Positions 6,921 to 10,000 of a DNA stretch of 10,000 bases are shown here, in pieces. Position 1 is the first letter of the stretch; each line of letters begins with the position of its first letter. Source of the stretch: Chloroflexota bacterium (lineage in GTDB: Bacteria > Chloroflexota > Anaerolineae > Anaerolineales > Villigracilaceae); contig JAIWOB010000121.1 in the NCBI GenBank assembly GCA_020217065.1, positions 1 through 10,000 on the forward strand, read 5' to 3'. A model generated the notes under the pieces. It did no database searches and was not told where the DNA came from. It saw only the letters and a program-made list of their open reading frames with translations. Position numbers and translations under genes: made by a program.

Positions 6921-6984
6921 AAACCTGACAGGTCTTATTAAATCGGTTTCCATCATTGGCGTTTCGTGGAGACCTGTCAGGTTT
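6921..6984. repeat. Palindromic repeat pair in the ABC leader
   Basis: AAACCTGACAGGTCT (6921-6935) and its exact inverse complement (6970-6984) form a perfect 15-bp inverted repeat with a 34-base spacer. Both arms are copies of the unit found at 2893-2929, with the central A/T base varying. Each arm is itself near-palindromic (ACCTG-W-CAGGT). In the ABC mRNA the hairpin lies after the terminator and about 15 bases before the first start codon, so it could affect translation initiation. Confidence 0.8.
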
Positions 6985-6991
6985 TGGCAAC

Positions 6992-7021
6992 AAAAAAGGC
7001 TGCGGCGGTTGCGCCACAGCC
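6992..7021 (-). terminator. Intrinsic terminator in ABC operon leader (attenuator)
   Basis: Read on the minus strand, GGCTGTGGCG (7021-7012) pairs with CGCCGCAGCC (7007-6998) through 10 bp with one G-U, around the tetraloop CAAC. Six T residues (6997-6992) follow at once. This is a textbook Rho-independent terminator. No complete minus-strand gene lies upstream of it within the same transcript. The transcript from the promoter at 7169-7198 would meet it about 170 bases in, before the first ABC gene, so it is read as an attenuator. Confidence 0.87.
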
Positions 7022-7137
7022 CAAAACAAACAGGGGACAGAAAGAGACCTAGTTTCGGTCTACAGGCGCACTCCGAGAAAGTAATTTGCCAGCCGCGCTG
7101 GGAACAATGTAGAGTGTGTTGGACATCAAGAGTGCGC
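7010..7137 (-). promoter_or_regulatory. Candidate ribosome-mediated attenuator with exclusive pairings
   Basis: On the minus strand, four segments can pair alternately. Segment 1, GCGCACTC (7137-7130), lies between the leader-peptide ribosome site and its ATG. It complements segment 2, GAGTGCGC (7073-7066), inside the leader ORF. Part of segment 2, TGCGCC (7070-7065), complements segment 3, GGCGCA (7015-7010), which overlaps the terminator's left arm and loop. Segment 3 with segment 4 forms the terminator. If 1 pairs with 2, the terminator is free to form. If a ribosome held at the leader start covers 1, then 2 can pair with 3 and permit read-through. The pairings are directly visible; the mechanism is inferred by analogy with leaders such as bmrB and ermK. 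The 2:3 pairing is only 6 bp. Confidence 0.55.
7049..7126 (-). CDS. 25-aa leader peptide (upstream ORF) of the ABC operon
   Basis: A short ORF begins MSNTLYIVPS, ends VDRN and stops with TAG at 7051-7049. It is preceded by AAAGGAG (7143-7137), a near-perfect Shine-Dalgarno sequence, 10 bases before the ATG. It lies between the predicted operon promoter and the intrinsic terminator, and its codons 18-21 make one arm of the alternative hairpins. There is no run of a single amino acid's codons as in amino-acid operons. Sensing of ribosome inhibition, or of the peptide itself, is therefore more likely than starvation for one amino acid. The peptide is recognised by position and ribosome site only; I know no homologue. 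Confidence 0.55.
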   Translation of the reverse strand: MSNTLYIVPSAAGKLLSRSAPVDRN

Positions 7138-7168
7138 TCCTTTCTTTAGAATTTGTCTTGCGGGGTCG

Positions 7169-7198
7169 AGTTTACACCTTGCGCTTGAAAAGTGTCAA
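7169..7198 (-). promoter_or_regulatory. Sigma-70-type promoter of the ABC exporter operon
   Basis: On the minus strand, a perfect -35 box TTGACA (7198-7193) is followed after 18 bases by TAAACT (7174-7169), which matches 4 of 6 bases of the -10 consensus. Transcription would begin near 7162. That gives a leader of roughly 255 bases before the first ABC gene, containing the leader ORF, the terminator and the palindromic repeat. Confidence 0.6.
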
Positions 7199-7199
7199 G
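7184..7199. promoter_or_regulatory. Dyad shared by divergent promoters (possible operator)
   Basis: CTTGAAAAGTGTCAAG has 5-bp inverted arms (CTTGA / TCAAG) around six bases. It covers the -35 box of the ABC promoter and the weak -35 region of the divergent promoter ahead of the oxidoreductase gene. A regulator bound here could control both. No regulator gene is visible in the window. Confidence 0.35.
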
Positions 7200-7222
7200 G
7201 ATTTTAGGCGGATGGTTATAAT
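7192..7222 (+). promoter_or_regulatory. Promoter of the deazaflavin oxidoreductase gene
   Basis: A perfect -10 box TATAAT lies at 7217-7222. The best -35 candidate is GTGTCA (7192-7197, 4 of 6 matches) with a long 19-base spacer. Transcription would start near 7229, just before the AAAGGA ribosome site, so the leader would be very short. Confidence 0.45.
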
Positions 7223-7244
7223 TGAACAAGAAAGGACTCCCGCC

Positions 7245-7796
7245 ATGCCTCCGCTCATGCGACGTATCTTCTGGTTTTTGAACAAGTTTTTCATGGTTCC
7301 CATGTTCCGTCTTGGTTTCGCGCCCTTCTTTGGCAACCCGTTCACGGGCTACATCATGGTGATGAAAGTCATCGGGCGCAAGACGGGCAAAGCGCGGTTT
7401 ACGCCGGTCAACTACGCCATCTATAAAGGGGATGTCTACTGCGTCTCTGGCGGACGCGCCGCCTCGGACTGGTTTCGCAACCTGCTCGCCAATCCCGAAG
7501 CGGATTTGATTCTGCCCGGCGGCAGCGTCTACGCCCGCGCGGAAGAAGCCGCCGACCCTAAACTGAAACTTATCCTTGTCCGCCAGATTTTGAAGAACGC
7601 GGGCTTTGCCGGCTTCTTCGAGGGCTACAACCCCTTCGCCATCGCCGACGATGAACTGGCTCGAAAAATCGAAGACTTGCCGCTGCTGCGCTTCCGCCCG
7701 CTGGGGATTGGCGGCGGACCGTCCGACGCCGGCGGCTGGGCTTGGGTTTGGCTTTTCGGAATTGCCGCGATTTTGATTGTTTTGCTTGCGCGATAG
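7245..7796 (+). CDS. Nitroreductase-family deazaflavin (F420)-dependent oxidoreductase
   Basis: This 183-aa protein carries the hallmarks of the Ddn/F420H2-quinone reductase fold: GRKTGKARFTPVNY (44-57), then VSGG (67-70) and DWFRNLLANP (75-84). Such enzymes use reduced cofactor F420 (some use FMN or other cofactors) to reduce quinones or nitro compounds. The physiological substrate here is not evident. Residues 165-182 (WAWVWLFGIAAILIVLLA) form a C-terminal membrane helix, and the N-terminus is hydrophobic and aromatic, so membrane attachment is likely. The start at 7245 is chosen because AAAGGA (7231-7236) lies 8 bases upstream. The longer frame, from 7116, would cross the promoter and the antisense ABC leader. 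It is divergent from the ABC operon and converges with the cyclase gene across only 15 bases, with no clear terminator between. Confidence 0.86.
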   Translation: MPPLMRRIFWFLNKFFMVPMFRLGFAPFFGNPFTGYIMVMKVIGRKTGKARFTPVNYAIYKGDVYCVSGGRAASDWFRNLLANPEADLILPGGSVYARAEEAADPKLKLILVRQILKNAGFAGFFEGYNPFAIADDELARKIEDLPLLRFRPLGIGGGPSDAGGWAWVWLFGIAAILIVLLAR

Positions 7797-7811
7797 GAAG
7801 CCGCCCTGGCG

Positions 7812-9323
7812 TCAGCCATCGTAAACAACCACTTGATTCCGCCCTAACGCCTTCGCCGCGTAAAGCGCGTTGTCGGCGTGAGACATGGCTTCTTCGCCGT
7901 TTGAGCCGTGTTTGGGAAACAAAGCGACTCCCATGGAGGCGGTGATTTTAATGTCCGCCCCGTTGTATTCGATGGGCATTTCGTTGATTTTTTGCAATAG
8001 AAAATTTGCGCGCTCAAGCGTCGTTTCCAGCGACGCGCCGGGCATCATGACCGTAAATTCTTCGCCGCCATAGCGGCAGGCGACATCTTCCGCGCGCAAA
8101 TTCTTGAGCAAGAGATTGCCGAGTTGCTGCAGCGCCATATCTCCAGCCTTATGCCCGTGCCTGTCGTTGACCCGCTTGAAGTGGTCGAGGTCCATGATAA
8201 TAAAACCGATGGATTTGCCTTCCCGGTTGGCGCGCGCCACCTCGCGGTCGAGGGTTTCTTGAAGGTAGCGGCGGTTAAACAGCCCCGTCAACGGGTCGCG
8301 GACGGCTTGCTCGCGCAATTGCTGATGGAGCTCTTTTACTTCCCGCATCTGTTCCTGCAGCGCCGCATTTAATCGCTTTAACTCGTCTTCGGTTCTTTTC
8401 CGTTCCGTAATGTCGCGTCCCACCCCCACAACGCCGACCACTTCGCCATGCGAATTTCGCATGGGGGATACGACCGTATGGTAATAAACGGTTTCCGTCC
8501 CGTTTGGAAGCGACCATTCATACGATACAACTTCTCCGTTTAGCGCGCGGCGGTTGGCGTCTTCATGGACGAATGCGTTTTCCGCGCCGAGAATCTCGCG
8601 CGCGGTTTTTCCCAAAAAGTGGTCCTCGCTCAATCCCGCTTTCTGAACCCAGTCTCCAAAGACGCCGCTATGTCTTTGCTCCGCGTCCAGCGTGTAAATG
8701 ATGTCGCTCAGCGAAGTCACCAGCGAACGAAAGCGTTCTTCGTTGACCTGCAACTCCGTCTCCATGCGTTTCCGTTCGGTAATATCGGTCATCACCGCGC
8801 GCCAGAGCTGCGAAGAGTCGTTCGAAGCGTCCAGCGCGACGGTTCGGGCGTGAACATGGCTTTCGCTCCCTTTGCGGCGGCGGATGGTCAAATCGCATCC
8901 CTGGGGCAGTTTTGTTTCGAGCGCAGCCTGGCGGGTCTCGATGAATTTTTGAAACGAATCAGGAGTCAAATAGGGCGCAATGGGATGACCGATTAGATAT
9001 TTGCGTTCATTTCCCAATAATTCCGCGGCGTTCAAATTCAGGTCCAGGATGATGTCGCGCTCGTCTAAAGTGAAATAAGCGACCGGCGCAAAGTTATATA
9101 AGTCCGCGTATTTTTCCCGTTCCCAGGCAAGTTGTTCCTGGGTTCTGCGCAATTCGTCGTTCTGCAATTCAAGTTCAATTTGATGCACCTGCAATTCGGC
9201 GATAAGCCGCCGGGCGTCTTCGATGGAGGTTATCTTTGGCTCCGTAAGCCGCCTTTCGGAAAGGAGTTTTAGAGCCTGCCGCCTAAGGTTTGAGAAATTC
9301 GATTCGGAAGGTTTCCCGTTCAT
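7812..9323 (-). CDS. PAS-PAS-GGDEF diguanylate cyclase
   Basis: This 503-aa protein makes cyclic di-GMP from two GTP. A helical N-terminus with LQVHQIELELQNDELRRTQ (44-62) leads to a first PAS domain (about 73-185, ending DITERKR) and a second (about 195-310, again ending DITERKR). A short coiled coil (about 312-340) connects to the GGDEF domain (341-503). The catalytic motif is GGEEF (419-423), with metal-binding D378 in IIMDLDHF. The inhibitory RxxD site is present as R410-A-E-D413, five residues before GGEEF, so product feedback is expected. No transmembrane segment is seen, so it is cytoplasmic. The start is supported by a strong GGGAGGGG site just upstream and overlaps the stop of the preceding PAS gene by 4 bp, implying translational coupling. 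The PAS ligands cannot be told from sequence. Confidence 0.93.
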   Translation of the reverse strand: MNGKPSESNFSNLRRQALKLLSERRLTEPKITSIEDARRLIAELQVHQIELELQNDELRRTQEQLAWEREKYADLYNFAPVAYFTLDERDIILDLNLNAAELLGNERKYLIGHPIAPYLTPDSFQKFIETRQAALETKLPQGCDLTIRRRKGSESHVHARTVALDASNDSSQLWRAVMTDITERKRMETELQVNEERFRSLVTSLSDIIYTLDAEQRHSGVFGDWVQKAGLSEDHFLGKTAREILGAENAFVHEDANRRALNGEVVSYEWSLPNGTETVYYHTVVSPMRNSHGEVVGVVGVGRDITERKRTEDELKRLNAALQEQMREVKELHQQLREQAVRDPLTGLFNRRYLQETLDREVARANREGKSIGFIIMDLDHFKRVNDRHGHKAGDMALQQLGNLLLKNLRAEDVACRYGGEEFTVMMPGASLETTLERANFLLQKINEMPIEYNGADIKITASMGVALFPKHGSNGEEAMSHADNALYAAKALGRNQVVVYDG

Positions 9324-10000
9324 TTCCCCTCCCTAATCGCCGGCGGCGGAGCGTCAATCTCTCGATAGGCGACAACGACCCCATAATCGCCCAAAGGCGC
9401 GGCGGTCACGGAAATCCATGCGACCCGTCCTTCCTTCTTGACGACGCCCATTTGAACGTTTTCAACCAGGCGTTTTTCTTTTAGCGCGCGCACGCTGGCG
9501 TACTCATCGGGCGGCATGAGAGAGCCGTCGGGGCGAACGATTTTCCATTCCGCGCCGTCTATGCCGCGGTTGATGTGTTCCGCTTTACTTAAACCCAAAA
9601 TACGCTCCGCTTCGCGGTTGCTTTCCAGAATTTTCCCGTCCCGGTCGGCGACCGTAATTCCCAAGGGAAGGGCGTCAAACAAAACCTGGTATTTTTCCAG
9701 GCTCAAACGCAGGGCGTTTTCCATCTTGACCCTGTTGGTGATATTTTGCATCACCGCCATGCCCGCGTATATTGTTCCGTCCTCATCCCGCAGGGGAACG
9801 ATTGTCTGATGGTAGGTTTGACCGTTCCATTCATGCTCAAAGGAAGACGACTCGCCCGCCAAGACCTTGCGGTATATAGGGAAAAACATCTCAACCGCCT
9901 GCGGCGGGAATGCCTCCATCAGGGCGCGGTCTTCCATGCGCGATGGGTCAAAACCAGCCCGCTCCAATTCTTCGCCGCCGGCAACCAGGCAACGAAACTC
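9320..10000 (-). CDS. Multi-PAS sensor protein, C-terminal part (cut by window edge)
   Basis: The frame is open to the window edge, so only the last 226 residues are visible and the true start lies beyond base 10000. The visible part has two PAS-type sensory domains. The first (about 12-88) contains YRKVLAGESSSFEHEWNGQ and ends in a NITNRVK variant of the usual DITERK linker. The second (about 101-216) contains LFDALPLGITVADRDGKIL and RPDGSLMPPDEY. No kinase, GGDEF or EAL output domain follows, because the protein stops just after the second PAS. An output domain may lie upstream. Alternatively, the protein may signal by docking onto the co-translated cyclase. The stop overlaps the cyclase start (ATGA). 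Confidence 0.82.
   Translation of the reverse strand, partial: EFRCLVAGGEELERAGFDPSRMEDRALMEAFPPQAVEMFFPIYRKVLAGESSSFEHEWNGQTYHQTIVPLRDEDGTIYAGMAVMQNITNRVKMENALRLSLEKYQVLFDALPLGITVADRDGKILESNREAERILGLSKAEHINRGIDGAEWKIVRPDGSLMPPDEYASVRALKEKRLVENVQMGVVKKEGRVAWISVTAAPLGDYGVVVAYREIDAPPPAIREGK

Noticed and set aside
6906..6956. Longer start (6956) for the first ABC gene
   Set aside because: The extension reads through the palindromic repeat, while the ATG at 6905 has a GAGGA site at good spacing and gives the usual family length.
7116..7244. Longer start (7116) for the deazaflavin oxidoreductase
   Set aside because: The extra 43 residues match no family feature and overlap the promoter; the ATG at 7245 has AAAGGA 8 bases upstream.
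9300..9345. Possible frameshift splitting one long PAS-cyclase gene in two
   Set aside because: A strong GGGAGGGG site precedes the cyclase ATG, and the ATGA overlap is a normal coupled junction, so two genes are more likely.

Overview
The window looks like a chromosomal accessory stretch of a GC-moderate bacterium, most plausibly a Chloroflexota (Anaerolineae-like) genome. That placement is an inference. It rests on an F420-type deazaflavin oxidoreductase, a HEPN/MNT pair of the form common in Chloroflexota and Cyanobacteria, a STAND ATPase with TPRs, multi-PAS signalling proteins, a four-helix-bundle remnant and a dispersed palindromic repeat (AAACCTGWCAGGTCT). No rRNA, tRNA, CRISPR array or insertion sequence was seen.

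Layout. Bases 1-217 are gene-free but rich in hairpins. Bases 218-2870 (+ strand) hold a compact three-gene cluster: an MNT nucleotidyltransferase (antitoxin-like), a HEPN ribonuclease (HepT-like toxin) overlapping it by 4 bp, and, 35 bp on, a 585-aa NB-ARC/STAND ATPase with C-terminal TPRs. The ATPase's short N-terminus resembles a bacterial amyloid signalling motif rather than an effector domain. This is the candidate conflict/defence module. A long hairpin (2893-2929) separates it from the convergent operon that follows.

Bases 2937-6905 (- strand) encode two complementary halves of a heterodimeric ABC exporter. The first half (5055-6905) has a good LSGGQ but Asp at the catalytic Walker B position. 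The second half (2937-4805) has the catalytic Glu but a degenerate LSVGQ. Together they would give one consensus and one degenerate ATP site. A 3'-truncated four-helix-bundle gene sits between them and overlaps both by a few bases. The operon's leader (about 7162 to 6906, read on the - strand) is the most distinctive part of the window. It has a TTGACA promoter, a 25-codon upstream ORF with an AAAGGAG ribosome-binding site, three mutually exclusive pairings, and a textbook intrinsic terminator (10-bp stem, U6) before the first ABC gene. This is the architecture of a ribosome-mediated transcription attenuator, comparable to the bmrB leader of the bmrCD exporter in Bacillus subtilis.

Bases 7245-7796 (+) encode a deazaflavin (F420)-dependent nitroreductase-family protein with a C-terminal membrane anchor. 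It is transcribed divergently from the ABC operon, and the two promoters share a dyad. Bases 7812-10000 (-) encode a PAS-only sensor fragment, cut by the window edge, translationally coupled to a PAS-PAS-GGDEF diguanylate cyclase with an intact active site and inhibitory site.
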